A DNA stretch of 64,000 nucleotides. It comes from Uranotaenia lowii. Its lineage: Eukaryota > Arthropoda > Insecta > Diptera > Culicidae. Numbering within the stretch: position 1 is the first letter of the stretch; each line of letters begins with the position of its first letter. The position numbers and the translations under genes were made by a program. Of the stretch, positions 22,361-31,970 are shown one piece after another. The notes beneath the pieces were generated by a model that was not told where the DNA came from, ran no database searches, and worked only from the letters and a program-made list of their open reading frames with translations. The stretch is taken from the NCBI RefSeq assembly GCF_029784155.1, contig NC_073693.1:169003104-169067103 (forward strand). The letters run 5' to 3'.

Positions 22361-23830
22361 CTATACATAACTTAAATATTTTTTAAATTCAGGATTTCAA
22401 GAAATCAATAATGGAATAAGTTCAAAGGTCAGCTTGAAAAAAAAAAATCTTAGAAAAATTGAACCCAAAAATGAAAGGCTAGTTGATTTTGTCTGTTTTT
22501 GTTCAAAGTCCCTAGATATTTTTTTTTGTATGTTTTATTTATCGAGGGATTAACCAGATGTTTTCACCCTCGTCCCTAGATATGACTCTTTCAGTGGGAC
22601 ACACATCGCCGAAGGATTTCCAGTTTGGAAACTTGAGAATCAGAAACAATAAGCCCGTCAAAGTGCCTCAGATGGACGGATAGGTCTCAGCTTCGAAGGA
22701 AAGAAAGTGCAATCGCCGAAAATAGCACCTACAGAGAATCGGGAAAGCCTTGATAAAACTTATAGCAAAATGGTTGACTGATGGCAGACTATGGGTTGGT
22801 GGCTCGAGGGGAATCCGAGACGTAATCAAAAGGCTGAAAGATGGTGGAAAATGTGGTGCGAATAAGTTACATAATTCATTCCATTCATGCGAGTGGCACT
22901 TAAAAGCTTTCGGGATTTTCTTCTGCAGCCTCGGAGTAAAACAAGAGAGAAAGACAAAACGGAGCATCTGGTAGTGGTTCACAAGGAGGGACGACGACAG
23001 GGAAGATCAGTTACTCTTCCTAGTCAGCTAGCTAGCTGTGGGTTGATTTTGGGTTCCACCGGAAAACAGCCTAAATTTTTCTGGTGCGAAATCCATCAAA
23101 AAACTTTTCCCCTGAAATGGCACGATGGCTAAAATGTGCGACACGTGACAGCCGGCGTGAAGTTGTTGTTGTGGAATTTCGCCGAAATTCCACGGATGAC
23201 ACGCTGAGTTGAGCTGATGGGTCCCAGCAAAGATCGCCGGGCTTTTCCAACGAATGTTGCTGGCTGGCTGGGTTGAAATAACACAATGGAAAAATACGGA
23301 GTAAATCGGTTCGGTTAAAGTTCACTTTCGGTTGCGTTTAACTTTCATAATTTGGTAATTCGCGGCGTTACAGTGTTGAAAAGTTAACAATTCAAAATTA
23401 ACAAAAGTGCTACTTTTTGATACTGTTCTCAATGTCGAAAAGTACAATCCTTTGATCAGAAATACTCAGTCATTTTCATAAATCATAAATCTTAAAATGC
23501 GCTTTGTGCAGGATAATTGAAGAATTTTCAAGGTAATTATTCGAATTTGAATTAAATTTTGTATGCAACTCCTAGAAAAACTCGATTTTATAAGCCCTCG
23601 ACGTTATTATCTAATTTAGCATGCCTCTTTGGATATATGTATGACTCATGCCGAAAAAAATCCACTTTTTGCTACTCGTTTCGTTAAAAACTAAGTATTG
23701 TGAATTATAACTAATATCACATAAATCTCACATCAACATGATCGAACATCTTCAATACCTACCTGTTAAAAAATTATTGTGTCTAGATAATTTTGGACAC
23801 GAGAAAAAAACTCTTCTGTCACATTCCACC
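22361..23830. other. Unassigned region with GC-richer core
   Basis: About 22600-23340 is richer in G and C and may be non-repetitive host DNA. Frames such as 22668-22982 (minus, 104 codons) and 22887-23132 (plus) overlap on opposite strands and match nothing I know. A perfect 23-bp palindrome lies at 23171-23193. Confidence 0.35.
23171..23193. repeat. Perfect 11-bp inverted repeat
   Basis: GTGGAATTTCG and CGAAATTCCAC are separated by a single C. It stands alone in the GC-richer region. It could be a dimeric protein-binding site or chance; no family is recognised. Confidence 0.6.
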
Positions 23831-24720
23831 GTGACGTGAAATCGCTTTTCCAGACTTTTCTGAACTATTATCAACTAGAAGTCAACCAATTTACTTGAAA
23901 ATAAAAAAAAATAGTAGCAAATGATCTTAAAATGAATTTTCTTCAAAATGAATGGTCATTGAAAAAAATTAAGTTGTTTTTGTTGTGATCGATTGCTTTT
24001 GTGACGTGAATTCACGCTAGAATTGATAATTTTTCACTTTCGTACATAACACTTTGATTTCCTGTTCTCTCTGTTGAAATAGGATATCGTTGTCTTCGAA
24101 TGAGTTGTAGAGAAAACAATTACCCACAATTTGATGTGCGTATCTTCTCGATTTAACAACAAGTAACGAAGTTATGTCTTTTTAAGGCTGTGACGTTAAT
24201 TCAGTTTAAACAGACTGAATTTACGTCACGAATTATAAAGTTATTCTGAACCATTCTTCAGGGACTTCAAATTTTATGTGCATTTTAAAAGTGATATTTT
24301 TTTATTCCGACTTTTACAATTATAAATTTGAAGTATCTTTTCCTAATCCTTATTTTGATTGGCACCTAAATAGCAACATATTGAGGGACCGCATACGTTA
24401 AAATTACTATTGTTTTTCAACTATTGCTCGATTTGTAAAAAACCAACCATCTGAAGGGTCAAAACAGCTTCAGAGCATATTTCTCTTATATAATTCAACA
24501 AAAAAAATCAAATTTTGTGACGTGAATTCTCTCATTCGTACTGTTGTAATTCAGCTAGATTTCAACCGATTTCTATAAAATTTAGTGTTTCAGAATCGTC
24601 TCAACATTGTCAAAGCAGTTCTTCTTTTTATTTAAGAAAGTGTCAGAGTTCATAAATTTGAAAAAAAACCCTTTTTTTGTGGCGTGAATTCACTCATTTG
24701 TGGCTGTTTTTGTCCGCTTT
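23831..24720 (+). repeat. Degenerate ~165-190-bp repeats headed by GTGACGTGAATTCAC
   Basis: The motif GTGACGTGAATTCAC or a close variant starts at 23831, 24001, 24190, 24517 and 24679. Intervals are 170, 189, 327 (about twice 164) and 162 bp. The 24190 copy is the left half of a 40-bp near-palindrome ending TACGTCAC at 24229. Text after the motif is only loosely conserved. The family is unknown. Confidence 0.65.
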
Positions 24721-24861
24721 TCAAAACAACCACATTGGATATAGAAACATCTTTTTTCTTCACAATGAAGCAGTATTTGTTGGCTTCAAAGCGTTTTGAA
24801 AAATTTACTTAATCAAAATAATCCATGTATTTTAATTTACTATTTTGTAAAAGTTATTATG

Positions 24862-24927
24862 CAAAAATTACCTTGAATTATCAAAATTACCTTGAATTAT
24901 CAAAATTACCTTGAACTATCAAAATTA
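24862..24927 (+). repeat. 19-bp tandem repeat, about 3.5 copies
   Basis: CAAAATTACCTTGAATTAT repeats three times with small changes, followed by a partial CAAAATTA unit. It has no spacers and is a minisatellite, not a CRISPR array. Confidence 0.85.
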
Positions 24928-26257
24928 TTGACATGTTTGAGATTTTTTGATACGTGAAAGGTAAAATCCATAAATAAAAAATTGTTGAAAAAATAAGAAA
25001 TAAAAGTTTGGTTGTAATTATTGAAAGCATTTAGTTAGAATTTAGCATTGAACTTTCCAAAGATAAGTATAAAAATCCCGATCGATTCAAAATAGATGAT
25101 TTAAAATAATTTAAAACGTTTATAAATTTACAAGCGCAGGTTTTGTAGTTTAAAATTTCAAGCTCTGAATATTTTATTGCCGTCAGTAAAAATATGTTGT
25201 CCTGAATGGACGAATGTTTTTCCTTTTAAAAATTAAGATTCATATACAAAATTTTAGAAACGAAAAACAAAGCAAAAAAAATTAAAAATTTTAAAAGGAT
25301 AAAAATGAACATGCTTATAACATAAACATTAAAGTTATTAAATAGATTGACCATAGAATTTGGTAAACTTATTTGTTAATTTAAAACAATCGGTGAATTT
25401 TTTTTAATCAAAACAGAATATAACGATGAATTTAATACGATTTTTGAAACATTTTAAATAATTTTTTTTAAAAAAATTTCGAATAATTTTGAAAACTTAT
25501 TTATAAAATTTAATTTATTATTCAAGGAAACGTTATATTCTGTGCTTATGTATTTCTGACAGATATATTTGAATGATTCGTGCGCCCTGAACTTGATTCT
25601 AATGTCTATCACCTCTAGTTTTGGTGATATGATGTTTACAATTCAATCTCAATCTGATTTTAGTGAACTAATCATTGATAACTGAAAGCTAACAAACTCA
25701 CATGAAAGAGAATTGATTCTGAATTTGTTTGTTATACAAAGAATAGTATTCTGTCTATAGATATTCTGATTTCAGAAAACTAATGATCTGAAAATGTTTT
25801 ATTTTCCAGTTTTTAGAATTTCGAATGAAATCATTACCAAGTATTTCTAAAAAAGGTTTTATTTCGTTTAAAAAATTTGTAGATGTCCACAAAATTAATT
25901 GATTTTCATTTATAAAGTTATATAAAATTCACTTTTGTATAAAACTTTAAAGATAAGTAACATTCCCGTATTTTAAAGAATGAGGAAAAGTAAACTAAAT
26001 ATAAACTTCTTTAAACTTAACTCACGAAAGTCATAATAACTTGCGGTCTTTGAGAAAGTTGAAAACTGATTTCAACCTTTATTTGATTTTTCTTTGTTAT
26101 GTTTTACAAAAATAAAAAAGTGCCGATTTTTTCATATGATTTTGACCTATTTTTCAAATGTTATTTGAAAAACATTGCATATTTGGATTCAGGGCACCCA
26201 AACTTATAAAAATTAGCTGCACCTCGAAAAAATGTGAATTTTGCAGCCTTGTGTACC
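24928..26257. other. Unassigned AT-rich gap
   Basis: No gene, TIR or periodic repeat is seen. The longest frames are AT-driven. The stretch ends at the TTAA (26258-26261) that begins the interrupted MITE. Confidence 0.4.
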
Positions 26258-26774
26258 TTAAGGGGGGGGTAGGGTCTAACATTTCCAAAAAATCGATTTT
26301 TTTTATTTTTCTATTTTCTTGTTGTAAAACATTTCAAGAATGTTTTGTCAAATTTTCAAGTCAATTGAAGCAAAACTGTAGAAGTTATATGCCTTTATCT
26401 CCTCCTATCTAATACTGCAAGAAAGCAAGAGCAACTCTGCTTTAGATGGCGAAAACAGTGATTTGCGAAATTTTATAAGTGTTTTTGTTTGCATAAAATA
26501 AGTGTGAAATAGTGTGTGGATTTTAATGAAATTAGTGTCAATAGTTAGATGAGTAACGCAAGGATCAGGATAAGTAGAAGTTTAAACCCACTTTCAATTA
26601 TTTTGAATTCTTTTCGTTGATTTATTATCAGCAGTATCAAGCAAGAATCGATGGAAATCTGTTCATAGCTTGTGCTGCTGGAGCGTTTTTTTTTTGCTTT
26701 GTTCTCCACACACAATTGGTCTCAGCCAAGCGAGCAAGTGCGTCCAACGGGTCGGTCGTTCGTAGGTAGGAACA

Positions 26775-28199
26775 ATGGGTGTGTGCAAGAAATGTGGATT
26801 GCAACTGAAATGCTCGGACCAACCTTTGACCTGTTGGTGTGGATCGGTTTTTCACGCCGCTTGCACCAACTTGCAAAGATCGGTTTCGAGATTGGTAATT
26901 GATAATGTTAATCTGCAGTACAGATGTGATGATTGTTCATCTAGCTTGGGTAATAAGGAAGAAAATAATGTGGTTTCTGTGATCAGCTCTGCTGAAAGCG
27001 AGGCAGGAGCGGTAGCAAATGCGTCGGTTTCGGTAGAGAAGATGCAAAATGACATTATTAATCAATTGAGTAACAAAATTGATAGCGCTACAGCACAAAT
27101 CCAATGCGATATGCAAAAAATAATTGATGAAAAAATTAATAGTTTCCGTACCTCAATTGATAATAAATTAGCAGAACTTGATAATAGAGTTAAATCATTT
27201 GTTGGAAAAAATAACAATTTAGTACCTATAAACAGAAAAAGAATTTTTTCTTCCAGGATAACTAAATCAGATTCAATTTTTGATCCAAGAAAGAAAACTT
27301 TGATTTTAAATGATAAAAATGATTCGCCAGTACAAGTTGATGCAAGAAATAATGAATTAGATGATGAAGTTTTCATAGAAAATCCTACAATGTCTTACGC
27401 GGCTGTAGTTAAAAGGAAAACATCTTTTAGAAAAAAATCAAAATCAGGTAATCGTAAAAGTCGTCCGGTTATTGTAATAAAACCTGCTGAATCTTCTCAG
27501 GACTGTGAGGGTACACGGAAGTTTTTGAAAGAAAAACTCAATCCAAAAATACACAAAATCAACAATTTTCGAAATGGCAGAGATGGATCGATTATTGTAG
27601 AATGTGCAACTGATGAAAATGTCGAGATTGTGAAAGATGGGATTGATAAAGATCTGGGAGATGAATACTCAGTTGTTATTCCCTCTCCAGCGAGGCCAAG
27701 ATTAAAAGTTTTGGGAATGAGTGAACAATATTCTAATGAAAAATTTATTCAGATCCTTAAGGATCAAAATGAGCTGACAATTGATTATGTAAAAGTTATA
27801 AAAAGTTATGAAAATCCTCGCTTCAAACATAATAAATTTAATTTGATTATTGAGGTTGACTTAGCAACTTACAAAAATTTGAAAGCATTGAAACGTATCA
27901 ACATTGAATGGGATTCATGTTTAGTGTTTGATGCTATAGGTGTCGTGAGGTGTTTCCACTGTGGAGAATTTAATCATAAAAGCACAGATTGTAAGAATAA
28001 AGAAAGATGTTCTAAATGTGGAGAGTTTCATAAAACTTCAGATTGCTCAGCGGATCAATCTAATTGTATAAACTGTTTAAAAATGAATTCTGAGCGAAAT
28101 ATGAAATTAAAGACGGATCATGCAGCATACAGCCTGGATTGTCCAGTTTATAAGCGACTTAGACAAAGTAGGAGAGATAAATTTAACTTCAACGAATAG
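26775..28199 (+). CDS. LINE ORF1, PHD-like and CCHC zinc-finger protein
   Basis: This 474-residue protein should bind the element's RNA and form the ribonucleoprotein needed for retrotransposition. Residues about 4-57 form a Cys/His-rich PHD-like finger (CKKCG, CWCGSVFHAAC, CDDC). Residues about 80-145 are a probable coiled coil. Basic segments follow near 215-235. The C-terminal third has CCHC-type knuckles (CFHCGEFNHKSTDC, CSKCGEFHKTSDC) and a DHAAYSLDCPVYKR-type tail typical of LINE ORF1 proteins. The ATG at 26775 has AACAATGG context and precedes the finger directly. It ends with a single UAG at 28197-28199, in frame with ORF2 and followed by CAA-CCA. Confidence 0.9.
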   Translation: MGVCKKCGLQLKCSDQPLTCWCGSVFHAACTNLQRSVSRLVIDNVNLQYRCDDCSSSLGNKEENNVVSVISSAESEAGAVANASVSVEKMQNDIINQLSNKIDSATAQIQCDMQKIIDEKINSFRTSIDNKLAELDNRVKSFVGKNNNLVPINRKRIFSSRITKSDSIFDPRKKTLILNDKNDSPVQVDARNNELDDEVFIENPTMSYAAVVKRKTSFRKKSKSGNRKSRPVIVIKPAESSQDCEGTRKFLKEKLNPKIHKINNFRNGRDGSIIVECATDENVEIVKDGIDKDLGDEYSVVIPSPARPRLKVLGMSEQYSNEKFIQILKDQNELTIDYVKVIKSYENPRFKHNKFNLIIEVDLATYKNLKALKRINIEWDSCLVFDAIGVVRCFHCGEFNHKSTDCKNKERCSKCGEFHKTSDCSADQSNCINCLKMNSERNMKLKTDHAAYSLDCPVYKRLRQSRRDKFNFNE

Positions 28200-28205
28200 C
28201 AACCA
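28197..28205 (+). promoter_or_regulatory. Candidate leaky UAG (UAG-CAA-CCA)
   Basis: The ORF1 stop plus the next six bases fits the tobamovirus-type readthrough context UAG-CAR-YYA. The downstream frame is ORF2 with no intervening stop and no AUG before the catalytic endonuclease residues. The function is inferred, not shown. Confidence 0.55.
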
Positions 28206-31004
28206 GCCAAAAATGGTAGTTGCAAGATTTCTGAAATAGTTTACTTAAATATAAATGGAATAGCTACCAATTATGCAGCCTTGAAACATTTAGTTAAATC
28301 AATTAATCCGCAATTGATTTTTATCACTGAAACGCATGTTAAAGTGGCAGAGGCCTACGACCAGTACAGTCTCTCAGGATATAACGTAGCTTATTGTTTA
28401 TCACATTCAAGTCATACTGGGGGTGTGGCTATTTACTTTAAAGCATCGATTGTTTTAAAAACTTGTGTGAACGAATCTATTGAAAATAATTGGTTTTTGG
28501 GCGTTAGAATCAGCAAAGGCATAAAACCGGGAAACTATGGGTTGTTGTACCATTCGCCAAACTCTAGTGACCAGCGTTTTTTAGATATCTTTGAAAAATG
28601 GATGGATGGGTTTTTAGATGCAAGTAAATTAAACTTAATTGCGGGCGATTTCAATATAAACTGGTTGGTCGAAAATGATTCTAAACATTTGAAGCGGATA
28701 ATAGAATACCTCAATTTAAAGCAAACAGTCCATGATTTTACACGGATTTCCAACAACAGTAGAACTTTAATCGACCATGTATTCAGTAATTTTTCCTCGG
28801 TTCAGTCTAGAACTGAAACTGATTTAAAAATAACAGACCATGAAACGATAATTATAAGTATTCTTGATGATTTAGTGGAATCGGATAGTACTGTTAGAAT
28901 GTGGTGTTGGAAAAAATATTCTCAGCAAGCATTATCGGAGCTTGTAGCAAGAAGCTTAGATTATCAGACATTTGATGGTTGTTTGGATCAAAAGGCAGCT
29001 GTTATTACTGACATAATGAAAACGTGTACAAATGAGCTTGTAACTGAAAAAAATGTAGAAGTTTCAAATTCGAATAGTTGGTACAATATAGAACTTTGGC
29101 GACTAAAACGCAAAAGAGACAGACTTTATAAAAAGTTCTGCAGATCTAATTGCGTAATTACATGGAATCAGTATACAATGGTGAGAAATCTTTATTCAAG
29201 GTCTTTGAAAAGAACTAGAAGTGAATATATTCAGAAGAAAATAGATCACAATAAACATAACAGCAAGGAATTATGGAAAATTTTGAAAAAATTAATGAAT
29301 GCTCAGAGTAATTCAACAAAAGTAGTCACTTTTGAAGGAGTCGAAGAAGAATCTGATAATGTTATTGCCACTAAATTTAACAAGTATTTTATCGAAAGTG
29401 TCTCTATCATCAACCAGAGCATTGATGAAGTCAGTGAACCTGGTGAACTTAATTTTCAAGTTGATAGTAAATTAGAAGTCTTTAAAGCTATAAGTTATAT
29501 TGAATTAAAAAAGATTTGTTTTTCACTACAAAAATCAGCTGGAATTGACAATGTAACTGCAAAAAATCTTCAGGATTGCTTTCATGTAATCGGAGAACCT
29601 CTGTTGAATCTTATAAATGAATCATTAGAGACCGGACACGTGCCGCAAGTTTGGAAGGAATCTCTCGTGATTCCTATTCCGAAAATCCATGGAACGATTA
29701 AATCTGAAGAGTTTCGCCCAATCAATATGTTGCATACACTAGAAAAACTTTTAGAGCTAGTTGTAAAAGAACAGTTGATGAAATATTTGAATAGTTATCA
29801 ATTACTTATTCCAGAACAATCAGGATATCGAGAGAAACACTCGTGTGAAACTGCATTAAATCTTGTTTTAGCAAAATGGAAACAATATTTCGAAAATAAA
29901 GAACCAATTATTACTGTATTTTTAGATTTAAAACGTGCTTTTGAAACTATTTCTAGACCATTGTTATTGAAAACTTTGAAACAATTTGGGATTTGTGGTA
30001 ATGTGCTTAAATGGTTTAGCAGTTACTTATGTAACAGAACTCAAAAAACCTCTTATAATAATTGCATATCGAAAACATTGGAAAACTCGCTTGGTGTGCC
30101 TCAGGGAAGTGTACTAGGTTCCATTTTATTTATAATGTACATAAATGATCTAAAACGGGTTTTACGATTTTGTGATATTAATCTTTTTGCTGACGATACT
30201 GTTTTGTTTATTGCTGAACGAGACGTGGCTAAAGCTTTATTACATCTGAATGAAGATTTGCATACTCTTGTGAATTGGCTCAAATTTAAAAAATTAAAAT
30301 TGAATATTAGTAAAACAAAGTATATGATAATTTCGTCACGATTTGAGCTTTCCGATGTTAATGTTAACCTAGATGGAGAGCCGATTGATCGCGTTAGTGA
30401 AATTAAATATCTTGGTGTGACGATTGACGATAAGTTAACGTTCAAAAATCATATTGACAATGTTATCAAAAAAATTGCAAAGAAATATGGAGTATTGTGC
30501 CGATTGAAAAATGACTTAACAATTGCCAGTAAAATTCAGTTGTATAAATCTATCATTGCACCACACATTGATTTCTGTTCATCTATTCTTTTTCTAGCTA
30601 ATGAAATTCAGTTGTCACGATTGCAGCGCTTACAAAATAAAATAATGCGTTTGATTTTGAAATGTAGTCGATACACTTCCTCCCGTTTCATGCTGGACGC
30701 TCTACAATGGTTATCTGTTAAACAAAGAATTAAATATTTGACAATGGTGTTCATTTACAAAATAGTCAATAATCTATTGCCACCGTATTTAAGTAACCGA
30801 ATAGTTAGAGGAAGTGATATCCATAGATACAACACTAGAAATGCATCGGAAGTGAGAACACCCACTTTTATTCTTAGTGCAACTCAAAATTCGCTGTATT
30901 ATAAAGGTATTAGAGACTTTAATTTGCTACCGCGAGAAATTAAATGTGCTCATAACTTGGCTGAGTTCAAAAAACTTTGTATTTCTCACATAAAAGTAGA
31001 ATAG
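28200..31004 (+). CDS. LINE ORF2, endonuclease-reverse transcriptase
   Basis: This enzyme would nick target DNA and copy the LINE RNA into the nick. I give the start as the codon after the ORF1 stop because the frame is open from there and the endonuclease already begins in that stretch (VYLNINGIATNY, about 28236-28271). The first in-frame ATG is at 28602, well inside the endonuclease; 28281 is a TTG. Endonuclease motifs: FITETH, AGDFNIN (about 28640), TLIDHVFSN, ITDHE. Reverse-transcriptase motifs: FRPINML, VFLDLKRAFE, GVPQGSVLG and the catalytic FADDT near 30190. No RNase H is seen. The ORF is undamaged. Expression is probably tied to ORF1 by readthrough or reinitiation. Confidence 0.9.
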   Translation, partial: QPAKNGSCKISEIVYLNINGIATNYAALKHLVKSINPQLIFITETHVKVAEAYDQYSLSGYNVAYCLSHSSHTGGVAIYFKASIVLKTCVNESIENNWFLGVRISKGIKPGNYGLLYHSPNSSDQRFLDIFEKWMDGFLDASKLNLIAGDFNINWLVENDSKHLKRIIEYLNLKQTVHDFTRISNNSRTLIDHVFSNFSSVQSRTETDLKITDHETIIISILDDLVESDSTVRMWCWKKYSQQALSELVARSLDYQTFDGCLDQKAAVITDIMKTCTNELVTEKNVEVSNSNSWYNIELWRLKRKRDRLYKKFCRSNCVITWNQYTMVRNLYSRSLKRTRSEYIQKKIDHNKHNSKELWKILKKLMNAQSNSTKVVTFEGVEEESDNVIATKFNKYFIESVSIINQSIDEVSEPGELNFQVDSKLEVFKAISYIELKKICFSLQKSAGIDNVTAKNLQDCFHVIGEPLLNLINESLETGHVPQVWKESLVIPIPKIHGTIKSEEFRPINMLHTLEKLLELVVKEQLMKYLNSYQLLIPEQSGYREKHSCETALNLVLAKWKQYFENKEPIITVFLDLKRAFETISRPLLLKTLKQFGICGNVLKWFSSYLCNRTQKTSYNNCISKTLENSLGVPQGSVLGSILFIMYINDLKRVLRFCDINLFADDTVLFIAERDVAKALLHLNEDLHTLVNWLKFKKLKLNISKTKYMIISSRFELSDVNVNLDGEPIDRVSEIKYLGVTIDDKLTFKNHIDNVIKKIAKKYGVLCRLKNDLTIASKIQLYKSIIAPHIDFCSSILFLANEIQLSRLQRLQNKIMRLILKCSRYTSSRFMLDALQWLSVKQRIKYLTMVFIYKIVNNLLPPYLSNRIVRGSDIHRYNTRNASEVRTPTFILSATQNSLYYKGIRDFNLLPREIKCAHNLAEFKKLCISHIKVE

Positions 31005-31100
31005 AATTTTAAAAAGTAGATAATAAGGGAAGATTGTAATATTTGACGTAATTGCCATGTGATCGTAGTAGAATAGACAAGCAAATCATTGTTTTCGTCC

Positions 31101-31404
31101 GATGATGATGATGATATTTGTTTTGATTTTTGAATATTTTTTTTTGGCCTTCTGCCATCTGTAGAGTAGAGTAAAAATAAAGAGAAAGTCTGCACACGTT
31201 TGAGCCACGCGCGCGGAATAAAGTTAGAAAATAATAATTCAGTATATATATGAAGTGCATTGCAAGCACAAAACAGAAATCGGTCCGTTTTTATTTGCTT
31301 ACTGATTCTGTAAGAATAATCAATGAATAAATTATCTTAAAGATAACTCGACCAGCTCAAGTCTGTGCAGGGGAATGAGGTGGGACCATCATCATCATCA
31401 TCAT
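31101..31404 (+). repeat. Complementary (GAT)5 and (CAT)6 tracts in the LINE 3' region
   Basis: (GAT)5 at 31101-31115 can pair with the terminal (CAT)6 at 31387-31404 in the RNA, making a possible long-range stem of about 14 bp next to the 3' end. The terminal repeat itself is the kind of short 3' repeat found on poly(A)-less LINEs. Confidence 0.6.
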
Positions 31405-31970
31405 TTAAGAGCAAAAACTTCAAACGCGTTTTTCTCGAAAGCACATTTTTAAAGTCAGAGGACATCGTCATTTGAAAACTACTTATCCGATTCTTTTCAA
31501 ATTTGGAACATATTTTCTATATATAAAATGTCAGACCCCAACGTTTTTCTTTTTAGATTTTTTTATTTTGGGGAGATTTTACAGGTGAAAAATGGCGGAT
31601 TTTTAAGTGAAAAATCGTAGTTTTTACTTTAAACAGCCTCAAAAATTTCATAAAAATATTTTTAAGTTAAATAAAAACGTTGGGGTCCAGAAAAACATCT
31701 ATTAAAAATATTTTGCTCTGATTTTTTGACTTCAGATGATTCTGTGCTGAGATACAGTGTCCACCGCAAATCCTGTTTTCTAAAAGGTATCCTCGAAAAT
31801 GCTCCGTCACCGGCTCATTTTTCAATATTTTTCTACGAAAAAATTACTAAATGTTCTTTTAACAATGCTTTGTATAATGCAAAAAATTTAAATACATTTG
31901 TTTGAACGATAGTTCCAGAAAAAAATCGTGAAAATTGTGTTTTTTATACCCGTTAGACCCTACCCCCCCC

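Larger units (their letters stand above)
26435..31406 (+). mobile_element. Full-length CR1-group non-LTR retrotransposon
   Basis: An 8-bp target duplication AAGAGCAA flanks it (26427-26434 and 31407-31414), and the undisturbed MITE at 44090 shows a single such site. It has a 5' leader of about 340 bp, ORF1 (26775-28199), ORF2 continuing in the same frame to 31004, a 3' untranslated region and a (CAT)6 tail (31387-31404). Both ORFs lack frameshifts or extra stops, so the insertion looks young. The PHD-like finger in ORF1 and RT style (FADDT) favour the CR1/L2/Kiri-type group; exact clade needs phylogeny. Confidence 0.9.
26262..31970. mobile_element. TTAA-flanked MITE interrupted by a LINE
   Basis: The left part (26262-26434) and right part (31407-31970) together match, in reverse orientation, the complete MITE at 44090-44817. 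The left end GGGGGGGGTAGGGTCTAAC follows a TTAA; the right end stops at 31970 without a second TTAA and directly abuts transposase coding sequence. A LINE is inserted between the two parts. The TTAA in the complete copy suggests a piggyBac-type target preference. Confidence 0.8.

Noticed and set aside
22668..23325. Overlapping 74-104-codon ORFs on both strands
   Set aside because: Mutually overlapping, no known motifs, and no splice or promoter evidence that can be judged by eye.
24862..24927. Possible CRISPR-like direct repeats
   Set aside because: The units are contiguous with no spacers, and the sequence is eukaryotic; it is a minisatellite.
28212..28240. ATG at 28212 as an ORF2 start by reinitiation
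   Set aside because: It is in another frame and meets a stop within nine codons, so it cannot start ORF2.
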